Below, one piece after another: positions 6,577 through 13,605 of a stretch of 13,605 nt of DNA. Source of the stretch: Cyanobacteria bacterium UBA2566 (GTDB lineage: Bacteria; Cyanobacteriota; Cyanobacteriia; Cyanobacteriales; Desertifilaceae). The translations under genes were made by a program, and so were the position numbers. Each line of letters begins with the position of its first letter. Position 1 is the stretch's first letter. The notes under the pieces are model-generated. The model had not been told where the DNA came from, did not search any database, and saw nothing but the letters and a program-made list of their open reading frames with translations. The stretch is taken from the NCBI GenBank assembly GCA_002340255.1, contig DDLS01000102.1:7525-21129 (forward strand), read 5' to 3'.

Positions 6577-6604
6577 GAATTATCATTGGGACGGTGATTA
6601 TCAA
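6577..6604 (-). promoter_or_regulatory. Possible promoter of the NACHT gene
   Basis: On the minus strand TTGATA (6599-6604) and TAATTC (6577-6582) are 16 bases apart, about 35 bases before the start codons. Reasonable sigma-70-like hexamers, but not checked against alternatives, and the gene could also be read from the upstream operon. Confidence 0.3.
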
Positions 6605-6716
6605 GATGATCCAGATTGCTTCACTGCACTGCGTTCCGTTCGCAATGACTTCTTCTCCCCTTCTCCCTTCGACTTCGCTCAGGGCAGCGCCTGCGGGATA
6701 AGGGATTGGGGATGAG
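6605..6716. repeat. Intergenic palindromic repeat sequence between the NERD-helicase and NACHT genes
   Basis: The 185-base spacer 6544-6728 holds two repeat-like stretches. At about 6614-6649 an imperfect palindrome begins GATTGC and ends GCAATGAC (minus strand GTCATTGCGAACG...), with its core repeated at the left edge of the window. At about 6666-6690 CCCTTCGACTTCGCTCAGGG is a further REP-like inverted repeat, followed by a G-rich run with GGGATAAGGGATTGGGG. No gene is seen here. Confidence 0.5.
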
Positions 6717-6728
6717 GGCAACCGTTGA

Positions 6729-9182
6729 TTAAAATTGCGCTCCGTCTAAGTTGGCATCGCTTAAGTCTGCATGGGTTAAATCTGCGCCCTCTAATTGAGC
6801 CTCCGATAAGTTAGCTCCCATGAGTTTCGCTTGCCTTAAATTCGCGCCTCGGAGGTTGGTTTGGCTTAAGTTGGCGAAGATAAACTTCGTGCCTTGCAGT
6901 TGGGCATTTTCTAAGTTGGCTTCCTGGAATTCGGTGTGGATAAAGTTGGCTTGGGAAAGGTTAATTCCGGGGAGTTGAGCGCCTTTTAAGTTCATGCCTT
7001 GGAAGTTTCGATCGCCGGCAGTGTAGCGATCGATTACTTCGCTGATGTCGGTGATGGAAAGGGAACGCTGAGACTGTTGGGGTAGGGTAAACGTGAGGGA
7101 ATTTTGAGGTTTTAGAAGTTGATGAAATTCTTGATAAAGAGAATAGTTTCCCACTCCACTAATTGTAACCCAAGCTCTGGTTCGGGTTAAGGCAATAAAG
7201 AGGTAATTTCTAAGGGATAAATTGCTCTCATCTTGAGCAATATGATCGAGGGCAATCGCGTAAACCATATCCGCCTCATTTCCCTTGGCTTTCTCAATCG
7301 ATGAAACTGTCACGCAGCCTTCAAACCAAAAACTATTTTTCAAGCCAGAATCCTGCTTTTGTCCGGGAAGATAGACATCAATGCCTTGTCTTAAGAGTGC
7401 CTCAACCACCATCGGCTCCAGTTGGCGCGTCTGAATTCGAGTTCCCAAAAGAATGACTAAAATATCCCGACTTGGTTTTAGTCCATCCTGGCGTAAGTTT
7501 TGCCTTAAACAATCGCCCAGATTCGCTAATTCTTCCTGGCGCGACTCATAGGAGTGAAACTCAATCAGCGCTCCTGAGGCTAACTGACTGACTGGATTGA
7601 GATCGGTATCGAACGGACGAGTGAGGGTAATGGAATTTCCGGGTAATAGTTCTCCTTCTACTTCAAATCCTAGGGCTTGCCAATCCGATTTTTGGCACAA
7701 CTGAGTTAAACATCCTTGGGGGCGAAAAATACCCATCACTATGCCATAGGCAACTCTTAAAACTTGTGCCGGAGTTCGATAGGATTTACAGAGGATTTCG
7801 GTTTTGGCAATATTCCCCAGATGAACCCCATTTAAAAGATGTCCTAACTTCGCACCAAATAAATCGATAACAGTTGTTATCTGTTGGGGATCGAGATGTT
7901 GATATTCATCCATTGTCCAAATTAAACGCCGTTGCTCTGGATGTAAGGGATTGCAAGAGTGCAGGGATTGGTACGCCAACCAGTAAAAGGGTTGCTTTTG
8001 TTCAAATTTCATGCTATCTTGGACTAAGAAATCCTGACCCTCATCCATAAAAACCGCATCAAAAACTTGGGGTATTTTTCCTCGACGTAGAAGGTCAATA
8101 CATACCTCAGCCAACGATTCGTGTGGTGCAGATCGTAAGGTATCGGCAACAGTTCGGGGAGAGACTCCAGACAGACGACATAAAAAGCGATAAAAACCGG
8201 GTTGTCCTTTGGCTCCCCAACCGTGGAAAACGCGCAAATTGCGATCGCGGGAAGAATAGCCAACTTGCCCATCGCTAAAATGGCGCAACCAGCGATCGAG
8301 TTGCTCGGTAATGGTTTGGTAAAGACTGCGGCTAAAGAAGACAATTGCAATTTTCCAATCCGGATGTTTCAAGTGCATGTGAGCCGCTTTTTGGCAGAGA
8401 ATCACGGTTTTCCCAGATCCAGCAATCCCGCGAATCCTTTGTACTCCAGGCGGAATCGTTTTGGCGAGAGTTTCCTGGGCTAAATCCAGTTGAGAAAACT
8501 GTTGCCTGGCTTCGGCTAAAATTTCGGCGCGACTAGGAGAAGGATATAAGCGCCATCGGCTACTGGGATTAGGTTGAAAAATGGGAGTACCACTCATTAA
8601 GGACAGCAAAAGTTGCCATTGCTGTTGGCTTAGGGAGGTGCCTGGAGTTAGGGGACTGATCTTTTTAACGCGATCGCCAAATTGGGCAATGGCAGTTAAG
8701 CGCAGATGATTTTCAAACAGAATAGGAGGAGCCGAAACGAGGCGATCGAATTGCTTCTCGTGCCACTGTTCTTGGGTAATATAAGGTAGGGCAACGATCG
8801 CCCGACTCATCAGACAAGACGTTAACCCGGGTTCCCTTTCGCACAATCTCAGAATCGCCCAAACCTGCTGCTCGGCTTGTTGATAGGGCGATCCGGTTTT
8901 CTGGTAAAATCCTTGATAGTGCCAACGATGACCGGTAATTTGGGTAATTTGGTGAATCCGTAAAGACTTCACCTCAATCACAATAATTCCCAATTGGCGA
9001 TCGAGAATCAGAATATCCGGCTCTTTGCGGTGTTTTCCTTGGGGAGAAAACAGGGGATAGCGCCAATAGGCAAGACAGGCTCTTTCACCAAACGCATCCT
9101 GAACCCTTTCCCATACTCGAAACTCACCGCGCTCTCCTCCGTTTCCAGTAAATTCAGTGGTAATAAACTGCCCTTTCCCCAT
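6729..9182 (-). CDS. NERD nuclease - SF1 helicase - pentapeptide-repeat fusion protein
   Basis: 817 residues in three parts. Residues 1-120: NERD domain, a PD-(D/E)XK-type nuclease fold, with D56 in EPDILILDRQLG and E70-V-K72 in GIIVIEVKS. Residues about 225-690: UvrD-like superfamily 1 helicase, with Walker A GIAGSGKT (252-259), motif Ia VFFSRSL, Walker B VFMDEGQDF (377-385), WTMDEYQH (422-429), KSYRTP (466-471), VSSIEKAKGNEADMVY (626-641) and IALTRTRAW (663-671). All motifs are kept, so ATP-driven movement on nucleic acid with cleavage is plausible. Residues about 724-817: about 18 pentapeptides (A-D/N-L-x-x) introduced by RYTAGDRNFQG, a lead-in common in cyanobacterial pentapeptide proteins. 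These fold as a right-handed beta-helix, DNA-mimicking in MfpA and Qnr. ATG at 9182 with GGAG 10 bases upstream; 7 bases after the TPR-pentapeptide gene. NERD-helicases are known; this C-terminal fusion is unusual. The role is inferred to be defence or DNA processing. Confidence 0.9.
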   Translation of the reverse strand: MGKGQFITTEFTGNGGERGEFRVWERVQDAFGERACLAYWRYPLFSPQGKHRKEPDILILDRQLGIIVIEVKSLRIHQITQITGHRWHYQGFYQKTGSPYQQAEQQVWAILRLCEREPGLTSCLMSRAIVALPYITQEQWHEKQFDRLVSAPPILFENHLRLTAIAQFGDRVKKISPLTPGTSLSQQQWQLLLSLMSGTPIFQPNPSSRWRLYPSPSRAEILAEARQQFSQLDLAQETLAKTIPPGVQRIRGIAGSGKTVILCQKAAHMHLKHPDWKIAIVFFSRSLYQTITEQLDRWLRHFSDGQVGYSSRDRNLRVFHGWGAKGQPGFYRFLCRLSGVSPRTVADTLRSAPHESLAEVCIDLLRRGKIPQVFDAVFMDEGQDFLVQDSMKFEQKQPFYWLAYQSLHSCNPLHPEQRRLIWTMDEYQHLDPQQITTVIDLFGAKLGHLLNGVHLGNIAKTEILCKSYRTPAQVLRVAYGIVMGIFRPQGCLTQLCQKSDWQALGFEVEGELLPGNSITLTRPFDTDLNPVSQLASGALIEFHSYESRQEELANLGDCLRQNLRQDGLKPSRDILVILLGTRIQTRQLEPMVVEALLRQGIDVYLPGQKQDSGLKNSFWFEGCVTVSSIEKAKGNEADMVYAIALDHIAQDESNLSLRNYLFIALTRTRAWVTISGVGNYSLYQEFHQLLKPQNSLTFTLPQQSQRSLSITDISEVIDRYTAGDRNFQGMNLKGAQLPGINLSQANFIHTEFQEANLENAQLQGTKFIFANLSQTNLRGANLRQAKLMGANLSEAQLEGADLTHADLSDANLDGAQF

Positions 9183-9189
9183 GGCTCAC

Positions 9190-10233
9190 TTACTCCACAA
9201 TTGCTCCTTTATCGCGCAAATGTTGTTTCAGGGCTGCCGACAATTTCGGATTATCCTTAAAATAGGCTTGATTGACATGAGCTTTATCAATATTCGCCTG
9301 TTTTAATAGCGTTCCCGTCAACTGAGCTTCCTCTAAATTGACATCAGTTAAATCCGAATTGGATAAATCCGCATTCGATAAATTGGCGCGGGATAAATTG
9401 GCGCGTTGCAAATACGCCCCAGATAAATTTGCCTCTTCCAAATTGGCATCACTCAGATCGGCACGGGGCAAAACAGTGCGTAAATCTGCCCCTTGTAAAT
9501 TAGCGTACTGTAAATTAGCATCGCGCAAATTGGCATTACTTAAAATTGCCTTTTCCAGGTTGGCATGGCTTAACTGAGCATGGGATAAATCCGCTAAACT
9601 CAAATCTGCACCGCTCAAATTCACGTTGCTTAAATCTGCGCCAGCTAAATTAGCATAATGAAAATTCACCTCGGCTAAATTGGCTCCAGCAAAATCAGAC
9701 AAGGGATTTAAACCCACCTGTTGGGCAATATCTAACATATCTTGGGTTTGGGTTTGCCGTAATTGGTTGGCGATCGCCCATTGCTCCTGCAAACAGCGCT
9801 CTGCTTCTTCCCAATCTTGCATCGCTTGATACACTTGACGCAAATTGAGTAATGCCTGTCCTTGCCGTCCTAAATTCCCCCATTTCCGAGTGAGAAGTAA
9901 CCCTTGTTGATAAGAGTTCAGTGCTTGAGGAAAATCTTGCAAACGACTATAAGCATTACCCAAATTATTCAGGGCATTCTGTTGTCCTGGGCGATCGCCA
10001 ATCTCTTGTGCTAAACTCAAATGCTGCTTATAGTAAGCGATCGCCTCTTCAAGATTCCCCAAAGCCTCACTTACAGCCCCCAAATTCCCTAAAGCCGCCC
10101 CTTGGTGATGGAGATTACCCTCGGTATGGTAGAGCGATAATGCCTGCTCCCACAGGGTTTTTGCCCCCTGCAAATTCCCCCCTTGATACTCCTGAATTCC
10201 CTGCTTAAATAGCACGTCAGCATCCTGAGACAT
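9190..10233 (-). CDS. TPR - pentapeptide-repeat protein
   Basis: 347 residues. Residues about 3-155 hold four TPR units of the 40-residue LGN/Rapsyn type (ALGNLGAVSEALGNLEEAI, ALNNLGNAYSRLQDFPQAL, ALLNLRQVYQAMQDWEEAE, after an initial FKQGIQEYQGGNLQGAKTL). These build a groove that binds peptides of partner proteins. Residues about 181-323 are nearly 29 consecutive pentapeptides (ANLAE, ADLSN, ANLSR and so on), one long right-handed beta-helix with no large interruption except near 250-258 (LRTVLPRADL). A short charged tail follows (ALKQHLRDKGAIVE). No signal peptide or membrane segment, so cytoplasmic. It is the first gene of a pair with the NERD-helicase, which carries the same kind of module. 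An adaptor or regulator role for that enzyme is inferred. The coding DNA of the helix is a run of imperfect 15-base repeats. ATG at 10233 has no visible Shine-Dalgarno. Confidence 0.9.
   Translation of the reverse strand: MSQDADVLFKQGIQEYQGGNLQGAKTLWEQALSLYHTEGNLHHQGAALGNLGAVSEALGNLEEAIAYYKQHLSLAQEIGDRPGQQNALNNLGNAYSRLQDFPQALNSYQQGLLLTRKWGNLGRQGQALLNLRQVYQAMQDWEEAERCLQEQWAIANQLRQTQTQDMLDIAQQVGLNPLSDFAGANLAEVNFHYANLAGADLSNVNLSGADLSLADLSHAQLSHANLEKAILSNANLRDANLQYANLQGADLRTVLPRADLSDANLEEANLSGAYLQRANLSRANLSNADLSNSDLTDVNLEEAQLTGTLLKQANIDKAHVNQAYFKDNPKLSAALKQHLRDKGAIVE
9260..9695 (-). repeat. Imperfect 15-base tandem repeats coding the pentapeptide helix
   Basis: Plus-strand units such as GATAAATTGGCGC(G/A)G and GCTAAATTAGC recur every 15 bases, one per pentapeptide. 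This is expected of pentapeptide genes and can drive copy-number change; adjacent units at 9376-9420 are nearly identical. Confidence 0.8.
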
Positions 10234-10310
10234 ATAATAATCAGAATAAACTCAATCAAATTGACAATAATCAGATCGAAGACCTACTTTTATTACTGTA
10301 GACAACTCCG

Positions 10311-11311
10311 ATGAAAAAACTACTGATCGTGGGCGCAAGTGGCTTCTTAGGTTGGAATCTCTGCCAAGTTGCTCAATCTCATTGGTAGGTTTACGGCACC
10401 TATCACACCCATGCCCTCAGCTTACCCCAGATTCGCCTCACTGCCCTGAATCTCCTGGACTTTTCCGCCCTAGAGCGCCTGTTTACCGACATTCAACCTG
10501 ATGCCATTATTCATACCGCCGCTCAATCAAGCCCCAATTATTGCCAAACTCATCCCCAGGAAACCGATGAGATTAATATTCACGCTGCCGTAGAAATTGC
10601 CCGATTAAGCGCCCAACGCCATATTCCCTGCGTATTTACCTCCACCGATCTCGTCTTTGATGGCACGGCTGCCCCCTACGGAGAAGCCGATCGCCCTTCC
10701 CCCATTAACCATTATGGACAGCAAAAAGTGAGGGCAGAACAGGCAATGCGTCAGGAATACAGCGCTTTGCGCTGTGATGGGGGGATAGGGGGAGCAAACA
10801 ACAGACTTGGTAGAAGCTCTGAGCTGTTCTAGATATTGTTAAAAACCGTCATTAATGTACATCATAGCAGAGGAAACTGCTGTATCCCCAGGTTACCATT
10901 TGCCGGATGCCCCTAATGTTTGGCACAGCGCCTGCCCAGAGTAGCCGTTTTATCCAACCCTTTATTAGAGTATTGAGATCGCACCAACCCCTCGCCCTCT
11001 TCACCGACGAATGGCGTACCCCTGTCAGCGCCACCACTGCCGCCCAAGGACTCCTTCTCGCCCTCAACCATCCAGGGGAACTATTTCATCTGGGAGGAAA
11101 AGAGCGTATTTCCCGCTATCAATTTGGGCAACTGATGGCAGAATCACTACACTTACCCACAGAATTAATCCAACCTGCCCGCCAACAGGATGTGCCCATG
11201 GCAGCGCCCCGCCCCCAAGATGTTTCCCTAGACAGCTCTAAAGCCTTTTCCCTGGGCTACAATCCCCCTTCCTTACAAACACAATTACAGGCGCTCCAGG
11301 GGCAAGTTTAG
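10311..11311 (+). pseudogene. RmlD-like NAD(P)-dependent sugar-nucleotide reductase, broken
   Basis: Starts MKKLLIVGASGFLGWNL, with the GxxGxxG Rossmann loop. It continues DAIIHTAAQSSPNYC, FTSTDLVFDGTAAPYGEA and INHYGQQKVRAEQAM, which match the STDxVFDG and Y-x-x-x-K signatures of dTDP-4-dehydrorhamnose reductases and related extended SDR enzymes. Two lesions: codon 26 is TAG (10386-10388; CAG would restore HWQVYGTY), and after ALRC (about 10775) about 125 unrelated bases interrupt the frame. Coding resumes near 10901 in another frame as CRMPLMFGTAPAQSSRF and runs to TAG 11309-11311, with LFTDEWRTPVSATTAAQG and FHLGGKERISRYQFGQ typical of the C-terminal substrate domain. Rejoined length would be about 290 residues, normal for the family. 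The intact ancestor made or modified a nucleotide sugar; this copy should be inactive. Confidence 0.85.
10776..10900. mobile_element. Small insertion in the RmlD-like pseudogene, MITE-like
   Basis: About 125 bases with no coding relation to the host gene separate ALRC from RMPLMFG. Near its ends lie GGGGATA (left) and TATCCCC (right), a 7-base inverted repeat, and it contains short palindromes (AGCTCTGAGCT; AGCAG/CTGCT). No clear target-site duplication is seen. It could be a MITE, a repeat unit or an IS remnant; the boundaries are approximate. Confidence 0.4.
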
Positions 11312-11566
11312 GGATTCAGAAACTCCTCTAATACTAGAGAGGCAATGTTTCTATTTCGGGTTTAGTCTTGAGACTTTCAAAGCTGAACCATAAGCTGACT
11401 TTCTCATGAGACTGCTTGCAGAAGTCAGGAAATAGGAACCCGATTTCTGCCACATTGCCCTCTTCTCCCACAGTTTCCATAGAAATCTCGTTTATTGCCA
11501 TCTGCCCCGATCCAAACCCAGCAATGGCGCTAAACTATCAACAGGGTTAATCATGAGGAAAAAATC
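11312..11566. other. Non-coding spacer with inverted repeats upstream of the Tudor-knot gene
   Basis: No gene seen in 255 bases. It contains a 7-base inverted repeat CTGACTT (11395-11401) / AAGTCAG (11422-11428) with the palindrome TCTCATGAGA in the loop, and a degenerate copy of the dispersed palindrome (AGGAACCCGATTTCT, 11434-11448). No confident promoter was found. Confidence 0.45.
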
Positions 11567-12880
11567 ATGGCAAAGTCAATTATTCAGCTTGTCGATGAGC
11601 TGCCCGAAGATAACATTACTGTCAAAGTTTTAAAAGCTCTCGATTTTGTCGCGCCGGGAGAATGGAATAATTTGATCGGATTTGATGCTACCATCGCCCA
11701 TTTTACCGGAGAAACTGACCCTAAAACCCTTCAACGTATCCGCGATCGCGCCGCGGCTCTCTATCTCGATCCCACCAAAGGCTATCAAGGGGCTGTCCAA
11801 CTCTATCAGGCCATTGATAAAGCCGATGTCGCCATGGGCACAGCCGCCTTAGCCAATAAGGTGAGTGAAAAGTTAAGTTTTCTCTCTTTTCTGGGCAACC
11901 TTACCCCCAAAGCCGAGACCACCCAAACCATTGATTTATTACTCAAGATTGCCGTCGAAGTGATTGCTTTTTGCAAACTCAATGGCATTCCCCAACCGAA
12001 TCCCCAACTCTTTGCTAATTCTCTGGCTAAAAACTATCACAACGCTGGCTTAATCCGCATGGTTGCCTTAGTGTGTATTGATGGACTGTTACCCTTGGGG
12101 CCAAATTTCTTAACCAAAATCCATGTGATTATTCAAGGTATTAATCCAGGGAACATTGCCGGTAATCCTGTGTTTTCGGGCATTAAAGACCAGATACCGG
12201 GTAAGACAATCGGCGATCGCCTTGGATTTGTGAATCAATGTTTTAGCGCCATCGAAGGTTGGATGAATCAGTTGATTGCTAAAACTGGCATTACTCCAGA
12301 AGGCATTTTCAATCATTTGGGTAACTTTATTCAAATGGCGGATGATAATCTGGATTTTGTCGCTGCCTTTTTAGATCAAACCACCAATTACTACGAGCAT
12401 ACGGGTATCCAAACCGTTGCCCAGCGCTTGATTTTAGAAGCCTATAAATCTCTGCAAGCAGACGGAGAAGTGCTTCGTAATGAAGATCCAGACCATGAGG
12501 ATTTCCGTGGCGAAAGAGCAATCGAGTTTTCCATCGGAGATACGGTTGAAGTTTGGGAGAAAAAAGAAGAAGATTGGTATGAAGCAACCATCCGCAAAGT
12601 TAAAGTCAAAAAAGATAAACCTCGGTACTATGTTCATTATGTTGGCTATGGGGCATCCGAGGATGAATGGATCAAAGAAAAGAATGTTCGTGCCGGTAAT
12701 TTTGAAGAGGCTGATGATAATGGGTATGCTGTCGGTCAAAAGGTTAAAGTCTGGGATGACGATGATGAGGAATGGTATACCGCCAGAATTCAAAAAATTG
12801 ACGGCAATCAATATCGAGTCCATTATCTCGATGAAGATGATTTTGATGATGAATGGGTTGATTTAGACGAAATTTGTTAA
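11567..12880 (+). CDS. Helical protein with two C-terminal Tudor-knot / chromo-barrel-like domains
   Basis: 437 residues. Residues 1-300 are mostly helical and unrecognised, beginning MAKSIIQLVDELPEDN. Two small barrels follow. The first (about 320-373) has FSIGDTVEVWEKKEEDWYEA, then RYYVHYVGYGASEDEWI. The second (about 387-435) has YAVGQKVKVWDDDDEEWYTA, then QYRVHYLDEDDFDDEWV. The pattern G-x-x-V-x-V-W...W-Y-x-A-x-I...Y-x-V-H-Y...D-E-W is that of Tudor-knot/chromo-barrel domains, known in eukaryotic chromatin proteins such as MOF/Esa1 and MRG15, where they bind nucleic acid or methyl-lysine. The aromatics (W330, W337, Y338, Y358) are kept. The linkers are very acidic. Start ATG has GAGG 8 bases upstream; an ATG at 11553 is out of frame. 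Cytoplasmic by sequence; the ligand is unknown. The nuclease-like gene at 12931 lies 50 bases downstream on the same strand. Confidence 0.8.
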   Translation: MAKSIIQLVDELPEDNITVKVLKALDFVAPGEWNNLIGFDATIAHFTGETDPKTLQRIRDRAAALYLDPTKGYQGAVQLYQAIDKADVAMGTAALANKVSEKLSFLSFLGNLTPKAETTQTIDLLLKIAVEVIAFCKLNGIPQPNPQLFANSLAKNYHNAGLIRMVALVCIDGLLPLGPNFLTKIHVIIQGINPGNIAGNPVFSGIKDQIPGKTIGDRLGFVNQCFSAIEGWMNQLIAKTGITPEGIFNHLGNFIQMADDNLDFVAAFLDQTTNYYEHTGIQTVAQRLILEAYKSLQADGEVLRNEDPDHEDFRGERAIEFSIGDTVEVWEKKEEDWYEATIRKVKVKKDKPRYYVHYVGYGASEDEWIKEKNVRAGNFEEADDNGYAVGQKVKVWDDDDEEWYTARIQKIDGNQYRVHYLDEDDFDDEWVDLDEIC

Positions 12881-12896
12881 GCAAAAAAGGTTTTCC

Positions 12897-12930
12897 CCAT
12901 TCCCCATTCCCTATTCCCTATTCCCTAATT
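12897..12930. repeat. Short heptamer repeats CCCCATT / CCCTATT
   Basis: Five successive 7-base units (CCCCATT, CCCCATT, CCCTATT, CCCTATT, CCCTAAT) fill the gap between the Tudor-knot and nuclease-like genes. Short tandem heptamers of this kind are frequent between cyanobacterial genes. They run up to the ATG at 12931 and leave no Shine-Dalgarno there. Confidence 0.8.
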
Positions 12931-13551
12931 ATGCCTACCACCGTACCCGCGCAAACCATTACCCTCAGAGAACTGATCGATCGCTTTGGCCTAACCTTAA
13001 CCGAAGACGAGGAGTTCTTTCCAGAATGGCAAGAAAATTTACCCGAAATTTCCCAGAGCGATCGCCAACTCCTCGATAAAGTTAAAGCCGGTTATATCAA
13101 CCTACTCAACCACCCTCCCTTACTCGAAAACGTAGTCAGGATGGCGATTTTAGACCCCATTCTATTTATCGGTAACTTCTATATCGCCCCCTTCTATGTC
13201 AAAAGTGAAGAACCGATAGAGATTAGCGCAGAAGACGAGGGTGTAATCATAAAAGGTAGAATTGATACCTTGATTTTGAAAGAACAATTTTGGATTGTGG
13301 CGATCGAATCCAAAAAAGCCTCCTTTTCCATCGAAGAAGCGCTCCCCCAGATCCTCGTTTATATGCTCGCCAGCCCTCACCCCGCACGTCCCTGTTTTGG
13401 CATGATTGCCACAGGAGGCAGCTTTATTTTTGTCAAGCTAGTCCGGGGAGACATCAACCGATATGCCTTATCAAAAGGCTTCTTAGTTCGTAACCCTGGA
13501 AATGAATTATACGAAGTGCTACGAATCTTAAAACGCCTAAGCCAGTTATAG
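12931..13551 (+). CDS. PD-(D/E)XK nuclease-like protein (HsdR N-terminal type)
   Basis: 206 residues from MPTTVPAQTITLRELIDRFG. The core has IKGRIDTLILKEQFWIVAIESKKASFS: Asp112, then Glu125-Ser-Lys127, the D...ExK catalytic set of PD-(D/E)XK nucleases, followed by Gln140 in PQILVYMLA, a position often conserved in the family. Cyanobacterial genomes commonly label such stand-alone proteins 'restriction endonuclease subunit R' because they resemble the N-terminal nuclease domain of type I HsdR. Here there is no helicase part, and no HsdM or HsdS in view. An ATG at 12874 is in frame but would add 19 residues coded by the heptamer repeats (FPHSPFPIPYSLI), so I reject it. It could be a solitary nuclease or a partner of the preceding Tudor-knot protein; activity is likely by motif but the substrate is unknown. 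Confidence 0.8.
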   Translation: MPTTVPAQTITLRELIDRFGLTLTEDEEFFPEWQENLPEISQSDRQLLDKVKAGYINLLNHPPLLENVVRMAILDPILFIGNFYIAPFYVKSEEPIEISAEDEGVIIKGRIDTLILKEQFWIVAIESKKASFSIEEALPQILVYMLASPHPARPCFGMIATGGSFIFVKLVRGDINRYALSKGFLVRNPGNELYEVLRILKRLSQL

Positions 13552-13557
13552 CTCTAG

Positions 13558-13582
13558 GTAATAGGCATTGATAATGCATTAC
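13558..13582 (+). terminator. Hairpin after the nuclease-like gene
   Basis: GTAAT-AG-GCATT-GAT-AATGC-ATTAC gives a 10-base-pair stem with a 2-base bulge and a 3-base loop, 7 bases after the stop codon. No clear T-run follows (TTCCCTAT), so it may stabilise the 3' end rather than be a classical terminator. Confidence 0.4.
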
Positions 13583-13605
13583 TTCCCTATCTCCCTATCC
13601 CCCTA

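Noticed and set aside
9338..9577. Plus-strand open frame with a repeated KLA pattern, and the regular 15-base units that could look like a CRISPR or tandem array
   Set aside because: The periodicity is the codon pattern of the pentapeptide repeats on the minus strand; there are no constant repeats with variable spacers.
12434..12866. Overlapping plus and minus open frames of about 130 residues across the Tudor-knot domains
   Set aside because: Shadows of the 437-residue gene, whose own frame carries the repeated barrel motifs.
12874..12930. Extended start for the nuclease-like gene
   Set aside because: The extra 19 residues are coded by the heptamer spacer repeats and overlap the end of the preceding gene; the ATG at 12931 begins family-like sequence.
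1..13605. tRNA, rRNA, CRISPR array, transposase or integrase
   Set aside because: I looked for cloverleaf-like stretches, regular repeats with spacers and DDE or tyrosine-recombinase motifs and saw none; small degenerate remnants could still be missed by eye.

Overview
The window is cyanobacterial. More than ten copies of the octamer GCGATCGC (HIP1) are spread through genes and spacers. The protein families are also typical of large, probably filamentous, cyanobacteria: pentapeptide-repeat proteins, LGN-type TPRs, NACHT NTPases with HEAT repeats, and a PD-(D/E)XK protein of the kind cyanobacterial genomes label 'restriction endonuclease subunit R'. Species cannot be fixed from the sequence. 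The content (toxin-antitoxin-like pairs, a STAND NTPase, nuclease/helicase proteins, gene relics, dispersed palindromes) looks like an accessory or defence-type island.

Left part (1-2640): three small two-gene cassettes. They are a truncated PIN toxin with its antitoxin (minus strand, 18-336), an intact antitoxin/PIN pair (plus strand, 675-1305) and a small helical protein with a retropepsin-like aspartyl protease (minus strand, 1488-2116). They alternate with three copies of one minus-strand segment (about 429-601, 1315-1443, 2186-2358). That segment is the 3' end of a NACHT gene (ending ...AIETWLEEI-stop) followed by the palindrome AGAAACCCGGTTTCT. The rightmost copy is the end of a 143-codon open frame that continues, in the same frame, from the large NACHT gene beyond its stop codon.

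Middle (2632-10233, minus strand): a 1303-residue NACHT/HEAT STAND NTPase. Upstream of it lies a tightly spaced two-gene unit: a TPR + pentapeptide protein, then 7 bases later an 817-residue protein with an N-terminal NERD nuclease domain, an SF1 (UvrD-like) helicase and a C-terminal pentapeptide helix. Shared pentapeptide modules and near-overlap suggest the two work together; this is the best candidate for an undescribed system here.

Right part (10311-13605, plus strand): an RmlD-like sugar-nucleotide reductase pseudogene (nonsense codon plus an insertion of about 125 bases), a 437-residue protein with two C-terminal Tudor-knot/chromo-barrel-like domains, and a PD-(D/E)XK nuclease-like protein 50 bases further on. 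A hairpin follows the last gene.

In family terms the NACHT protein would be a sensor/switch, the NERD-helicase a nucleic-acid processing enzyme and the TPR protein an adaptor. No functional link between these genes is shown by the sequence beyond strand, spacing and shared domains. Base coordinates around 10900 may be off by one.
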